This document shows, piece by piece, positions 46,138-55,710 of a stretch of DNA of 64,000 nt. How positions within the stretch are numbered: position 1 is the stretch's first letter; each line of letters begins with the position of its first letter. Source of the DNA: Candidatus Marithrix sp. (lineage in GTDB: Bacteria > Pseudomonadota > Gammaproteobacteria > Beggiatoales > Beggiatoaceae); contig JADGDS010000004.1 of the NCBI GenBank assembly GCA_016744775.1, positions 1 to 64,000 on the forward strand, in the 5' to 3' direction. Position numbers and translations under genes: made by a program. Under the pieces are notes generated by a model. The model saw only the letters and a program-made list of their open reading frames with translations, made no database searches and was not told the origin of the DNA.

Positions 46138-46488
46138 AGTTAATAAACTTTCACATCGCCCATTGGTTTATTCCGCTGCGCTCCATGACTTAGCTTCGCT
46201 GACTTCGTATCGTATCTGCCGCTATTAAAACGCGCCCATCAAATTCAGTTAAGAAATAAACGAAGCTAAGTAACAAAGTAATTGAATGATGGAGAAATTG
46301 TCGATAGTTGTAATTACTTCGTTTCGTTTGCTTCTTAATTCGTTGTACTACATACTCAATTCGACAAGGCTCACGACTACCCATCCATAACAAACAAATC
46401 AAAATAATCACCTACTGCCATATAACTTGCCCCAACTTTGACATTGTTGAGGTTTGTAGATTGATGGGAGGTTTCAGGGGTTTATCAT
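46138..46488 (-). pseudogene. Decayed partial copy of the mfd 5' region
   Basis: Pieces match mfd in order: the start region with CCCATCAATCTACAAACC (46464-46447), MGSREPCRIE (from 46384), EFDGRVLIAA (from 46249) and the following GRRESLLN codons. Long gaps and foreign stretches lie between (GCTTAGCTTCGC and ACGAAGCTAAGT types). The ATG at 46488 is followed after three codons by a stop. It is a relic of an mfd duplication, clearly not functional. Confidence 0.75.
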
Positions 46489-46687
46489 TTTGTTGAATTT
46501 TATTTGAATATTAGGTAATATGTAAATTTTATCATAACTTTAGAATAGTAGTCGAAAAAGTAATGATAATTCTTGTAAATTATGGTAGTAGTTTATCCCT
46601 GTCATTAGTTGTACTTATAGATAGTAGATAAATCCTATATTTGTTAAATTATATTATGATATTTTTCATAAAAGGAGTTCAAAAAAA
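46489..46687. other. AT-rich intergenic region
   Basis: About 200 bp of low-complexity AT-rich sequence after the mfd relic and before the coiled-coil gene. AAAGGAG at 46672-46678 is the ribosome-binding site for the next gene. I see no other feature. Confidence 0.4.
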
Positions 46688-47509
46688 ATGGTTCTGGATT
46701 TAGAAGTAATTGGAGTTGTTTTGACCATTATAGCTACTCTTGGTGCTGGTTTTATATTTATTTTTAAGCAATACAAAAAGAAAGTCGAAAAAGATAATCG
46801 TTTTCATAATTTAGAAATAAATTTTACTAAATTAAAAGATGAATTCAAAAAAGTAAATATTTTTAATGACTTAGAATTTAAATTTACTCAATTAAAAGAT
46901 AAAGTAGAAAAAGTTGAAACCTCGCATGATAATATTAATACTGAGAAAGATAAACTGTTGGTTGAAATAAAAGAGCTAGACCAAAAAATTGAAAAAGTCG
47001 AAAATAAAGTAGTCACAAGCTCGCATGATAAGATTAATACTGAGAAAGATAAACTGTTGGTTGAAATAAAAGAGCTAGACCAAAAGCTCGATAAAGTCGA
47101 AAATCAAGTAGTCACAAGCTCGCATGATAAGATTAATATTGAGAAATATAAACTGCTGGCTGAAATAAAAGTACTAGATCAAAAAATCGATAAAGTCGAA
47201 AATAAAGTAGTCACAAGCTCGCATGATAAGATTAATACTGAGAAAGATAAACTGCTGGCTGAAATAAAAGTACTAGATCAAAAACTTGATAAAGTTGAAA
47301 ATGAAGTCAAAACCTCGCATGATAAGATTAATACTGAGAAAGATCAACTGCTGGCTGAAATAAAAGTACTAGATCAAAAAATTGATCTAGCACAAAAAGA
47401 AGTTTATTTAGCAGTAAAAAAAGAAGTTGATTCTATGCTTAAAGAAAAGTTTGAGAACCTAAATCAAGAACTTGAAGATATCAAAGAAGAAATTACTGAT
47501 CCCAAATAG
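46688..47509 (+). CDS. Membrane-anchored coiled-coil protein with 33-residue tandem repeats
   Basis: 273 residues. An N-terminal TM helix (about 5-27) is followed by a basic KQYKKKVEK and an almost entirely helical body. Five tandem copies of a 33-residue unit (SSHDKINTEKDKLL, then EIKELDQKLDKVENQVVT) span about residues 78-235. The heptad pattern predicts a long coiled-coil rod. The DNA repeats (99 bp, 46920-47390) are nearly identical, so copy number may vary between strains. Gene 47590 (OmpA-like lipoprotein) follows in the same direction after 80 bp. Function unknown; a cell-envelope spacer or scaffold is plausible. Confidence 0.7.
   Translation: MVLDLEVIGVVLTIIATLGAGFIFIFKQYKKKVEKDNRFHNLEINFTKLKDEFKKVNIFNDLEFKFTQLKDKVEKVETSHDNINTEKDKLLVEIKELDQKIEKVENKVVTSSHDKINTEKDKLLVEIKELDQKLDKVENQVVTSSHDKINIEKYKLLAEIKVLDQKIDKVENKVVTSSHDKINTEKDKLLAEIKVLDQKLDKVENEVKTSHDKINTEKDQLLAEIKVLDQKIDLAQKEVYLAVKKEVDSMLKEKFENLNQELEDIKEEITDPK
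46920..47390 (+). repeat. 99 bp in-frame tandem repeat, about five copies
   Basis: Each unit starts near CTCGCATGATAAGATTAATA and encodes one 33-residue coiled-coil period. The inner copies differ by only a few bases, which indicates recent expansion or gene conversion. Confidence 0.85.
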
Positions 47510-47589
47510 AAAAATTTACTGAACTTAACTCAACTTTCAACATGATGACATAAAATATTGTCTAATCTAAAAGCTTAAAGGAGTATTTG

Positions 47590-48834
47590 ATGTTATATTT
47601 TCTTAAAAGGTTTCTCACCTTCGCAATACTATTATTGTTAGTTTCCTGTTCACCGACACTAGTGGCTCCACTTTCTGACTTACCCCTTAGTTTTAATGCT
47701 GCTATTCCTATTTTAGCCAATAATTTGATGATGCAAGTAAAAAGCAAACAAAGGATGTTAGACAGTTTTAGTCAAAAAAATCTCGTAATTGATCCCTTTA
47801 TTGATACTAAAAGTCATGAAGTTATCAAAGTCAGTCAACAAATTGAAAAAATTATTGTTGCGGAAACGCAGAATGTTTTTGGTGACCAATTCGACATCCA
47901 GCGTTTAACCCCAAAGAATATATATCAGGCTGATTATGTAATACATGGCGTGATTATGTATGAACCATATAAAAAATACGGTAATTACTATCATGTAATA
48001 TCATCTGTGGTAGAGAAAAAGAAGGGTAAAGTTATTGCGAAATCGGATGTTTGGATTTCCAATCAAAAATTGGATTATACTCCAATAATAGATAGCCCAA
48101 TAGTTATCCTAGATTCTCAAAGTATCACCGAAGATATAGTCAAAATTAAGCTTGGTGCAGAAGTAACACCCAACTATAATAAAATCTTAGAAATAGAAGC
48201 TATAATAAACAGGGCTGAAGAGGCTTATATCAATAAAGATTATCAAACAGCATTAGATTTATTTACTATAGCAATTAAGCGACAATCATTTGATCAAATG
48301 AGCATGATAAAAGCTTATATTGGTTTATATAGAAGCAATATTAATTTAAAAGATTTAAATGCAGCGGAAAAAGTTTTTGAAAAAATCGTTAGCTTAAATT
48401 TTGAGAAAAATAGTATTTTAAATGTCAAATTTCTCTTTTTAGTCAGCAAAACTGCTTTTGATTATAGATTGAAAGGCGAATATCCCTTATGGTTACGTCA
48501 AATTGGTCAATATTTTCAACAAAAGAATCTTTGTCTCGAAATTATTGGGCACAGTAGTCATAGTGGAAATTTACCATATAATTGTAGATTATCTTTAGAT
48601 CGTGCTGTAGCAGTTCAACAAAAATTAGCGGTGAATTTTTCAAAGGTGACAATCAATTCAACAACCGATGGTAAAGCTTGGGCAGAAAACCTTGTAGGTT
48701 CAGGCACTGATGATGCTCAAGATGCGATTGATCGTAGAGTTGGGTTTAAGGCAATAAGTTGCCCGATTATTGACAATCGAACTAGAAAAAATAAAATCGA
48801 GGATTGTGTTAGATTAGCTTCTTCTTTTAAATAA
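47590..48834 (+). CDS. OmpA-like lipoprotein with TPR-like middle
   Basis: 414 residues from ATG 47590 with AAAGGAG upstream; a TTG one codon earlier is rejected. Lipoprotein signal [20 protein letters not shown]. Residues 50-190 form an alpha/beta domain. About 195-275 has TPR-like helices ([20 protein letters not shown]). An OmpA/MotB-type peptidoglycan-binding domain lies at the end ([10 protein letters not shown] ... [13 protein letters not shown] ... DRRVGFKAI). It would anchor in the outer membrane and bind the cell wall. Confidence 0.75.
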   Translation: MLYFLKRFLTFAILLLLVSCSPTLVAPLSDLPLSFNAAIPILANNLMMQVKSKQRMLDSFSQKNLVIDPFIDTKSHEVIKVSQQIEKIIVAETQNVFGDQFDIQRLTPKNIYQADYVIHGVIMYEPYKKYGNYYHVISSVVEKKKGKVIAKSDVWISNQKLDYTPIIDSPIVILDSQSITEDIVKIKLGAEVTPNYNKILEIEAIINRAEEAYINKDYQTALDLFTIAIKRQSFDQMSMIKAYIGLYRSNINLKDLNAAEKVFEKIVSLNFEKNSILNVKFLFLVSKTAFDYRLKGEYPLWLRQIGQYFQQKNLCLEIIGHSSHSGNLPYNCRLSLDRAVAVQQKLAVNFSKVTINSTTDGKAWAENLVGSGTDDAQDAIDRRVGFKAISCPIIDNRTRKNKIEDCVRLASSFK

Positions 48835-48892
48835 AATTGGAATAATTTTTGATATACTCAATTATTACTTAATAACAAAAGAAAATTATTCC

Positions 48893-49900
48893 ATGAAAAT
48901 ATTAGTAACTGGTGGCGCAGGTTATATTGGTAGTCATACTTGTATCGAATTACTCAATGAAGGGCATGAGGTTGTCGTTGTCGATAATCTGTCAAATAGT
49001 AAAGAAGAATCTTTACGTCGAGTTCAAGAATTAACTGGTAAAAATTTAACTTTTCATAAAGTAGATTTACGAGATAAAGCAGGATTAAATGCCGTCTTTA
49101 AAGATGCTGCTATTGATTCTGTAGTTCATTTCGCTGGGCTAAAAGCGGTAGGTGAATCTGTCAGTATTCCACTTGATTATTATGATAATAATATCACTGG
49201 TACTTTGGTATTATGTGAAGTCATGGCAGCCAATGGTGTCAAAAATATAGTATTTAGTTCCTCAGCAACAGTTTATGGTGATCCTGCAACTGTACCAATT
49301 ACTGAAGATTTTCCATTATCTGCTACTAATCCTTATGGTAGAAGTAAGCTATTTGTTGAAGATATATTAGGTGATTTATATGTATCTGATGATACATGGA
49401 ATGTCGCTTTATTACGTTATTTTAATCCAGTTGGGGCGCATGTTAGTGGGCGTATTGGAGAAGATCCAAATGATATTCCTAATAATTTAATGCCTTATGT
49501 ATCTCAAGTTGCTATTGGTAAATTGGAAAGTTTATCTGTCTTTGGTGATGATTATCCAACTCCTGATGGTACTGGTGTTCGCGATTATATCCATGTGGTT
49601 GATTTGGCTTTAGGGCATGTTAAAGCATTAGAAAAATTAACTACTAATCCCGGTGTTGTAATTTATAACCTTGGTACTGGTAATGGTTATAGTGTATTAG
49701 ATATGGTAAAAGCTTTTGAAAAAGCTTCAGGAAAAAGAGTTGCTTATAAAATTGTAGATCGTCGCCCGGGCGATATTGCAGTTTGTTATGCCAACCCTGC
49801 TAAAGCAAAACAAGACATTGGTTGGGAAGCAACAAGAGGAATTGAAGAAATGTGTAATGACGCTTGGCGTTGGCAATCTGACAATCCTAATGGATATTAA
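48893..49900 (+). CDS. galE: UDP-glucose 4-epimerase
   Basis: 335 residues, short-chain dehydrogenase type. NAD motif [10 protein letters not shown] (6-15), catalytic Ser in [11 protein letters not shown] near 121, and YxxxK in NPYGRSKL near 146. It supplies UDP-galactose or UDP-GalNAc for surface polysaccharide. It precedes a PelG-like membrane protein by 45 bp. Confidence 0.94.
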   Translation: MKILVTGGAGYIGSHTCIELLNEGHEVVVVDNLSNSKEESLRRVQELTGKNLTFHKVDLRDKAGLNAVFKDAAIDSVVHFAGLKAVGESVSIPLDYYDNNITGTLVLCEVMAANGVKNIVFSSSATVYGDPATVPITEDFPLSATNPYGRSKLFVEDILGDLYVSDDTWNVALLRYFNPVGAHVSGRIGEDPNDIPNNLMPYVSQVAIGKLESLSVFGDDYPTPDGTGVRDYIHVVDLALGHVKALEKLTTNPGVVIYNLGTGNGYSVLDMVKAFEKASGKRVAYKIVDRRPGDIAVCYANPAKAKQDIGWEATRGIEEMCNDAWRWQSDNPNGY

Positions 49901-49913
49901 ACAGTAATTAAAA

Positions 49914-49930
49914 CCTCCCAGTTTGGGAGG
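49914..49930. repeat. CCTCCCAGTTTGGGAGG hairpin in the galE-pelG spacer
   Basis: A perfect 7 bp stem between galE and the next gene. No T-run follows, so it is probably not a strong terminator. Confidence 0.4.
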
Positions 49931-49944
49931 GTAATGGAGGATTT

Positions 49945-51303
49945 ATGTTTCAAAAGAGTCAAGCTAAAAAACGCAAAACAATCACTGAATATATCATTGA
50001 TGAAAGCATTAAAATAGCAGAAAGTGTAGGTTCATGGTGGTTGACTGTGATTTTTCTGGTTATTATTGGCTGGCTGGTAGGCTTACAACAACAAAACATA
50101 TTAATACAGTTTTATGTACCTTTGACTTATACCATCTTTTTATCCATGTTTTATAGTGCCCCAATTAATGGATTATTAGCTGGTTATCTTTCCGATCAAA
50201 TCTTTGTGGATAATTATCGCCCAGTATTAGCTAATCTCAGCGGCGCATTATTATTTAGTTTGCCCACAATTTTCATTCTAACTTTTTTACTATGCGTGTT
50301 TTTTTCTCATAAAAGCGTTGGTTTTGCTGTAATTTTTGCTGCAATGACTGTTAGTTTAAGTGCGGTGTGGATTACTAATAATGTCATGGCAATTTTAAAG
50401 TTAGGGCGAGTGGCTTTTATTACCTTTTCTTTAGGGGTAATATTTTCCTTTTTACTAAACTTGATAACTATGAGAGTATTTGGTTTAGAGGGTATATTCA
50501 TCGCGCTGATGTTAGGTTTTGGTGCAATTGCATTTATTCAATATGGATATATAGTAAAAGGTTTTTATCGCGGTAAAATACCTATCTCTTTTAAATTTCT
50601 AGGCAGAAACCCGGGCGCATTATCAAAAATGTCATTTTTTATATTTTTTAATCTCGCGCTGTGGATTGATAAAATAGTCTATTGGTTTATGCCGCAAACT
50701 AGTTACCAATTAGATCCTTTATTTCGTTATTCTGATTATGATTATCCATTTTTCGTCGCTTTTACTATTTTTTCATTCAGTCAATTTTTGACTATGCGAC
50801 GATTACAAGAGTTAATCAAAGTTCCATATGCGCAGTTTACTGATGCACTATTTTATAATTTTCCATTTTCCCGTTTGGATGAAGGTAAATATAATTTAAT
50901 TCTTGGCTATCGTAAAATTTTTTATAGCTTAGTTCTGGTATATGGTGCGATTATTTTAATGATACTATTTAGTATTTCAGTAGGAATGATTCGTTTACCT
51001 TGGCAAAATGAGTATTCGTTTTATCTATTGCTAATGTCAACGTTATTTTTAGGTATATTCCTATTAAACTTGCTAATTTTACAATATATGAACCAATATA
51101 AGTTATTAAGTTGGTTATGTATTTGGTTTTTTATCTTCAGCGGCGGCTTTAGCATACTAATTATTCAATTAGAATTACCATATGATGGGCTTGCATTTTT
51201 TATAGCGTCTATGATGAGCTTTCTCATATCGTCTTATCATATAGATAATTTGTTAGGGCACTGGGAAAATGTGATTATTAAGGGAATTTCGGAAAATTTT
51301 TAA
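49945..51303 (+). CDS. PelG-like polytopic membrane protein
   Basis: 452 residues with about twelve predicted TM helices. NLALWIDKIVYWFMPQTSYQ and YDYPFFVAFTIFSFSQFLTM correspond to conserved PelG stretches, and YRKIFYSLVLVYGAI is similar. PelG is the inner-membrane part of Pel exopolysaccharide export. The usual N-terminal MAGIGFxL segment is replaced by a charged MFQKSQAKKRK start. No pelA-F genes are visible next to it; galE upstream could provide sugar precursor. AATGGAGG precedes the start. Its last 26 bp overlap the convergent ABC gene. Confidence 0.68.
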   Translation: MFQKSQAKKRKTITEYIIDESIKIAESVGSWWLTVIFLVIIGWLVGLQQQNILIQFYVPLTYTIFLSMFYSAPINGLLAGYLSDQIFVDNYRPVLANLSGALLFSLPTIFILTFLLCVFFSHKSVGFAVIFAAMTVSLSAVWITNNVMAILKLGRVAFITFSLGVIFSFLLNLITMRVFGLEGIFIALMLGFGAIAFIQYGYIVKGFYRGKIPISFKFLGRNPGALSKMSFFIFFNLALWIDKIVYWFMPQTSYQLDPLFRYSDYDYPFFVAFTIFSFSQFLTMRRLQELIKVPYAQFTDALFYNFPFSRLDEGKYNLILGYRKIFYSLVLVYGAIILMILFSISVGMIRLPWQNEYSFYLLLMSTLFLGIFLLNLLILQYMNQYKLLSWLCIWFFIFSGGFSILIIQLELPYDGLAFFIASMMSFLISSYHIDNLLGHWENVIIKGISENF

Positions 51304-52465
51304 TTTGATCAGCCTGAAAAGAATCAGTAATTTTTTTGTTATAAGCAGGATTATCTAATATAGCTAATAAATATTCAGCCGGATTACAAGCTACAGCAGA
51401 AATGCCTGTTATTTTTTCAAAATAATGTGTAGCATCTTTACATGCTCCATAATAAGCAACTGTTCCATCATGATTCATTAATAATAAATTATCAAAACTT
51501 TCAAAAGTATCACGACTAGGCTGATGTATTGTAATAATCGTGCTTAATTCATCCTGTCGTGTTAATTTTTTTAATAAGCTTATAATTTTTTCTGCATCCA
51601 CAGATGACAATCCAGAAGTAGGCTCATCCAATAATAAAATTAATGGCATTGATATTAATTCATGTGCCAAATTCGCTCTTTTTCTTTCTCCACCACTTAA
51701 ACCGCGAATTCCTGATTCCGCAGAACCAATTACAGTATTTAAAAATTTATGTAATCGCGGTTTCTCAAAACCTAATTGAGAACAAGTATTACAAATAATA
51801 TGATCGCGAATTATAGCATTCAATCCAGTAAATTGTAAATTTAAACAATAATTTAAACTCTGATATAGAGTTAATTCAGGAATCATCATATCATCTTGTG
51901 GTAAAAAACCTAACCATGCTCTTATTTGAGAATAATCTTCATGTATATTAATTTTATCATGATTTCGAGTGACAAATACTTGACCGCTATTTGGACGACG
52001 ATAACCACTAACTAAATCCAATAAGGTACTTTTACCACAACCTGCTGGTCCCATAATTGCCGTCATTGTACCCGGCTTAGCTTGTAAATAAATACCATTA
52101 CAAAGAATTCGACCAGCCAATTCATAATATAAGGCAGTAGTTTCTATGCCAACGCGCTCACGTCCTCTAAATAAATTTGGATTGATACCAATCGGAGTTT
52201 GCCCTAAACTAATTTTATTATTACCAGTTTGTATAATTTCTTCCCAATTTTTTGGCAATAAACGAATACCATCAAGCAATGTACCAGCATCTGAACCGAG
52301 ATCTTGAATAAATAAACGATCTCTGACACGTTTTAACACGGCATGTTTTTTAGCAATTTCTGGCACTTCAATTTCGCTAAAACAAATATGACAAGCCTTA
52401 GCACTTCCAATTATAATTTCAAAATCGCCATTTAGATTTATAAATTTATTATTTTTATTTATCAT
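51278..52465 (-). CDS. FHA-domain ABC transporter ATPase (ABCG-like)
   Basis: 395 residues from ATG 52465; a TTG four codons upstream is less likely. An N-terminal FHA domain (about 10-95: IIIGSAKACHICFSE, KKHAVLKRV, DAGTLLDG) is joined to an ABCG/White-type ATPase: Walker A GPAGCGKST, Q loop FLPQDDMM, signature LSGGERKR, Walker B LILLLDEPT, H loop TIHQPS. Related proteins carry a C-terminal ABC2 membrane domain; here the protein stops after the ATPase, its end overlapping the convergent gene. Either a separate permease is used or the gene is truncated. Confidence 0.8.
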   Translation of the reverse strand: MINKNNKFINLNGDFEIIIGSAKACHICFSEIEVPEIAKKHAVLKRVRDRLFIQDLGSDAGTLLDGIRLLPKNWEEIIQTGNNKISLGQTPIGINPNLFRGRERVGIETTALYYELAGRILCNGIYLQAKPGTMTAIMGPAGCGKSTLLDLVSGYRRPNSGQVFVTRNHDKINIHEDYSQIRAWLGFLPQDDMMIPELTLYQSLNYCLNLQFTGLNAIIRDHIICNTCSQLGFEKPRLHKFLNTVIGSAESGIRGLSGGERKRANLAHELISMPLILLLDEPTSGLSSVDAEKIISLLKKLTRQDELSTIITIHQPSRDTFESFDNLLLMNHDGTVAYYGACKDATHYFEKITGISAVACNPAEYLLAILDNPAYNKKITDSFQADQIKNFPKFP

Positions 52466-52488
52466 ACCTATATACAAAAGATTATTTT

Positions 52489-53334
52489 ATGAACATACAA
52501 TCAGATTTAACAATAAGTTGTGAATTTTTTCCACCGCGTACTGATCAAGGTATGGTAAAATTGCGTAATACGCGCAAACAATTAGAAGTTTTAAAACCTG
52601 ATTTTTTTTCAGTAACATTTGGCGCGGGTGGCTCAACTCAAGAAAAAACCATTGAGACAGTTAAGGAAATTCAACAACAATCTGACTTTGACGCTGCACC
52701 ACATTTGTCATGTATCGGTAGTACTCGTGATAATATACTCAAATTATTAGAAGATTATCAGGCAAATGGTATTCGACGAATTGTCGCATTACGAGGAGAT
52801 GCACCCTCTGGTTGGGCAGGTAGCATTGGTGAGTTTCAATATGCTAATGAATTAGTTGAATTTATTCGTGCCAAAACTGGCTCGCATTTTCATATAGAAG
52901 TTGCCGCTTATCCAGAATTTCATCCACAAGCGCGTAGTGTGAAAGCAGATTTAGATTTTTTTGTACAAAAAGTACAAGCTGGAGCTAATAGTGCGATTAC
53001 ACAATATTTTTATAATGCTGACGCTTATATTAATCTAATAAATAATTGTACTCAACGCGGTGTTGATATTCCTATCATACCCGGAATCATGCCAATAACT
53101 AATTATGAACAATTAATTAGATTTTCAGATATTTGCGGAGCAGAAGTTCCACGTTGGCTACGTAAACGTCTTGAAGATTTACAAGATGATAAAAAATCAT
53201 TACAAGATTTTGGATTAGATGTAATCACAAGATTATGTGAACGTTTATTAGCAGAAGGTGCGCCCGGTTTACATTTTTACACATTAAATAAAGCAGATTA
53301 TACCTTAGAAGTCATAAAACGTTTGAGTTTATAA
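52489..53334 (+). CDS. metF: 5,10-methylenetetrahydrofolate reductase
   Basis: 281 residues, FAD-containing TIM barrel giving methyl-THF for methionine synthesis. SCEFFPPRTDQG (with the catalytic Glu), FFSVTFGAGGSTQEKT, IVALRGDAP and HIEVAAYPEFHP are typical. Its start lies 23 bp from the divergent ABC gene start. The sigma-54 regulator follows after 13 bp. Confidence 0.94.
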   Translation: MNIQSDLTISCEFFPPRTDQGMVKLRNTRKQLEVLKPDFFSVTFGAGGSTQEKTIETVKEIQQQSDFDAAPHLSCIGSTRDNILKLLEDYQANGIRRIVALRGDAPSGWAGSIGEFQYANELVEFIRAKTGSHFHIEVAAYPEFHPQARSVKADLDFFVQKVQAGANSAITQYFYNADAYINLINNCTQRGVDIPIIPGIMPITNYEQLIRFSDICGAEVPRWLRKRLEDLQDDKKSLQDFGLDVITRLCERLLAEGAPGLHFYTLNKADYTLEVIKRLSL

Positions 53335-53347
53335 AAGGAACCAGATA

Positions 53348-54766
53348 ATGGCTCAATTGCCAAGTTTATTACTAGTGGATGATGATCCACTGATTGGTGA
53401 ATCTCTTGCTTTTGTATTACAAGAGAATTTTAATGTTGAATTAGTTGCTACTCGTGAGGAGGTAAAGCGTTTGCTTTATACCTTACCTGTATTACCTAAT
53501 TTAGCTTTAATTGATTTAGGATTACCACCTAATCCACATAGCCCTGAAGAAGGTTTTGCTTTAGTGTCAGAATTATTAAATTTTAATCCTTTAATTAAAA
53601 TATTAATTTTATCAGGGCAAGATACACAAGATAATGTTAGACATGCTTTGACATTAGGTGCAGTCGATTTTATTCCTAAACCTTGTGATATAGAATTGTT
53701 GAAAACGCGATTAAATCATCAATTGATGATTCTAAATGCTGAACAACATAAACCTCAAGAAAATCAAAAAGATTGTGGTGTTATTGGTGAAAGCATGGCG
53801 ATTCAGACTTTGCGTTCACAAATGCAACAATTTGCCAATTCACCATTTTCAGTATTAGTTGAGGGTGATTCTGGTACAGGTAAAGAATTAATAGCACAAT
53901 GTCTGCATAAACAAAGTCAACGTGCTACTGAACCTTGTTTAATCGTAAACTGTGCCGCTTTTACTAGTGAATTATTAGAGGCACAATTATTTGGACATGC
54001 TAAAGGTGCGTTTACTGGAGCTAATTCAGCGCGTTCAGGTTTTTTTGAAGAAGCCACTAATGGTAGTTTAATATTAGATGAAATTGGTGAAATGCCTTTA
54101 CAATTGCAATCTAAATTATTACGTGTATTAGAAAATGGTGAATATTATCGTTTAGGTGAAACCCAAGTTAGAAAATCTAATGCCAGAATTATTGCTTCAA
54201 CTAATCGTAATTTACGTGAAGAAACTAAAAAAGGGCAATTTCGTGGCGATTTATATCACCGCTTAAGTGTTTTAACAGTTAAAGTTCCATCCTTATGTGA
54301 TCGTGAACAAGATAGTTTGCTGTTATTAAAACATTTTCAGAAGTTTTATGCTGATATGGGAACTTTATTCCAATTAGATTCAGATGCAAGAGAAGCTTGG
54401 AAAAATTACAGTTTCCCCGGTAATATTCGTGAATTACGCAATATTGTAATTCGTTTAGGTGTAAAATATCCTAATCAATTAGTCACCAAAACACAATTAG
54501 ACGATGAATTAGAACAGGCACCAAGTAATGATACATTATATGATGGTGATTCTGAACAAACAATCATTAATCAATTAAATAAGGGTGGATTTTCATTAGA
54601 TGAAATTTTATTAGAATGGGAACGCCGTTATATCAACGCTGCACTAAAAATAAGCCAAAGTAATTTAAGTCAAGCGGCTCGTATTTTAGGAATTAATCGC
54701 ACAACTTTGTATAGCAAAATGCAACGTTTGAGTAAAAGCGGGAATTCTATTAGTAATAATCGTTAA
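53348..54766 (+). CDS. Sigma-54-dependent response regulator (NtrC/PrsR type)
   Basis: 472 residues. Receiver domain (1-130) with DDD near 12, phosphoacceptor Asp in ALIDLGLP and Lys in IPKPCD. AAA+ domain: Walker A EGDSGTGKELIA near 180, sigma-54 contact GAFTGAN near 220, Walker B LILDEIGEMP. Fis-type HTH at the end (LSQAARILGINRTTLYSKMQ). PrsR-like regulators control exopolysaccharide genes in PEP-CTERM bacteria; whether this one does is unknown. No sensor kinase lies beside it. Confidence 0.88.
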   Translation: MAQLPSLLLVDDDPLIGESLAFVLQENFNVELVATREEVKRLLYTLPVLPNLALIDLGLPPNPHSPEEGFALVSELLNFNPLIKILILSGQDTQDNVRHALTLGAVDFIPKPCDIELLKTRLNHQLMILNAEQHKPQENQKDCGVIGESMAIQTLRSQMQQFANSPFSVLVEGDSGTGKELIAQCLHKQSQRATEPCLIVNCAAFTSELLEAQLFGHAKGAFTGANSARSGFFEEATNGSLILDEIGEMPLQLQSKLLRVLENGEYYRLGETQVRKSNARIIASTNRNLREETKKGQFRGDLYHRLSVLTVKVPSLCDREQDSLLLLKHFQKFYADMGTLFQLDSDAREAWKNYSFPGNIRELRNIVIRLGVKYPNQLVTKTQLDDELEQAPSNDTLYDGDSEQTIINQLNKGGFSLDEILLEWERRYINAALKISQSNLSQAARILGINRTTLYSKMQRLSKSGNSISNNR

Positions 54767-54770
54767 TTTT

Positions 54771-54806
54771 TAAAGCCATCTTATAGATGGCTTTAAACTT
54801 TTTTAA
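54771..54806 (+). terminator. Intrinsic terminator after the sigma-54 regulator
   Basis: AAAGCCATC TTATA GATGGCTTT is a perfect 9 bp stem, followed by AAACTTTTTT. It sits a few bases after the stop of the regulator gene. Confidence 0.8.
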
Positions 54807-54846
54807 TTTCGCTTTAAGTAAACAAGCTTCTGTCTAAAGCTCCGAA

Positions 54847-55614
54847 ATGAATTTATTAAAACCAGTTTTTTGGAAAGGGCAATTGATAGAATATAGCGAT
54901 TATTGTCAAACTCTTAAAAGAGAACAACAATCAGCCCTCGAATATTTAAGGCATACCCCTGTCGATTGGATTGTGCCAGAAAGTCTCAAAGCCAAAGTCT
55001 TTGATGATGGCACTTTGAAACCATTCTTTGGCGATACTATCGTATCTACACTGACTTTGGAAAAAACTCAAGAAATCAATATTATTCAAGAGTCGTTGTT
55101 TCAACAAAATGGGATTTTCGCGACAAAACTTGATTATCGACAATTTCATGTCACCATTCATGATCTGAATCATGGCAACCAACGAGAAGAAATTGAAGAA
55201 AAAATGACACAGAGTTATGTAGCCTGCCGTCATATTTTCACTCAATTGGCTAACTATTTTAGACAACATCCCGATCAAGCGATTATTGAGTTAAAGGGGA
55301 CAAATGTTTTTCCAAGTTGGAACATTTCGCTGTTATTGGGGTTAATCCCAGCGAGTGATCAGGATTTTCGCATTTTATTAAACGTTTACAATTTTTTTAA
55401 TGAGGTGGTTTCTTTAGATTATTGGTTACGTCCTCATATTACTTTAGCCTATTTTAGGCCTATAAAGCTCAGTCAACCGGAAATAAGCAATTTGTCTTAT
55501 CTGTTAGCAAAGCTCAATCCACTTCATTTTCAAATTCAATTGGATTTAAAACAATTAACATATCAAATATTTGATAATATGAACCATTATCAGGATAAAT
55601 ACTTCGGTAACTAA
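54847..55614 (+). CDS. 2H-phosphoesterase-like protein
   Basis: 255 residues. Two HxT motifs spaced 96 residues apart (H101-V-T in RQFHVTIHDLN and H197-I-T in RPHITLAYFRP) match the 2H phosphodiesterase superfamily, which includes RNA ligase/cyclic phosphodiesterases. Both motifs sit in predicted beta strands followed by helices, as in the family. No signal peptide. The substrate is unknown (RNA 2',3'-cyclic phosphate or a nucleotide derivative are possibilities). It stands alone between two terminator regions. Confidence 0.62.
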   Translation: MNLLKPVFWKGQLIEYSDYCQTLKREQQSALEYLRHTPVDWIVPESLKAKVFDDGTLKPFFGDTIVSTLTLEKTQEINIIQESLFQQNGIFATKLDYRQFHVTIHDLNHGNQREEIEEKMTQSYVACRHIFTQLANYFRQHPDQAIIELKGTNVFPSWNISLLLGLIPASDQDFRILLNVYNFFNEVVSLDYWLRPHITLAYFRPIKLSQPEISNLSYLLAKLNPLHFQIQLDLKQLTYQIFDNMNHYQDKYFGN

Positions 55615-55710
55615 CTTATGTTACATATTTTATAGTCATTCCATTTACTTGTAAAGCAGTCCCTATAATTCCATATTCATAGATTGAATTTTTTTAAGCG
55701 TATTTTTAAT

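Noticed and set aside
46190..46411. 73-codon minus-strand frame as a gene
   Set aside because: It consists of scattered mfd fragments and inserted repeat sequence; it is part of the mfd relic.
46920..47390. Regular ~99 bp repeats suggestive of a CRISPR or satellite array
   Set aside because: The repeats are in frame, have no spacers and encode a coiled-coil period inside a complete gene.
48893..52465. Complete Pel polysaccharide operon
   Set aside because: Only a PelG-like gene and galE are visible; no PelA, B, C, D, E or F homologs were recognised.
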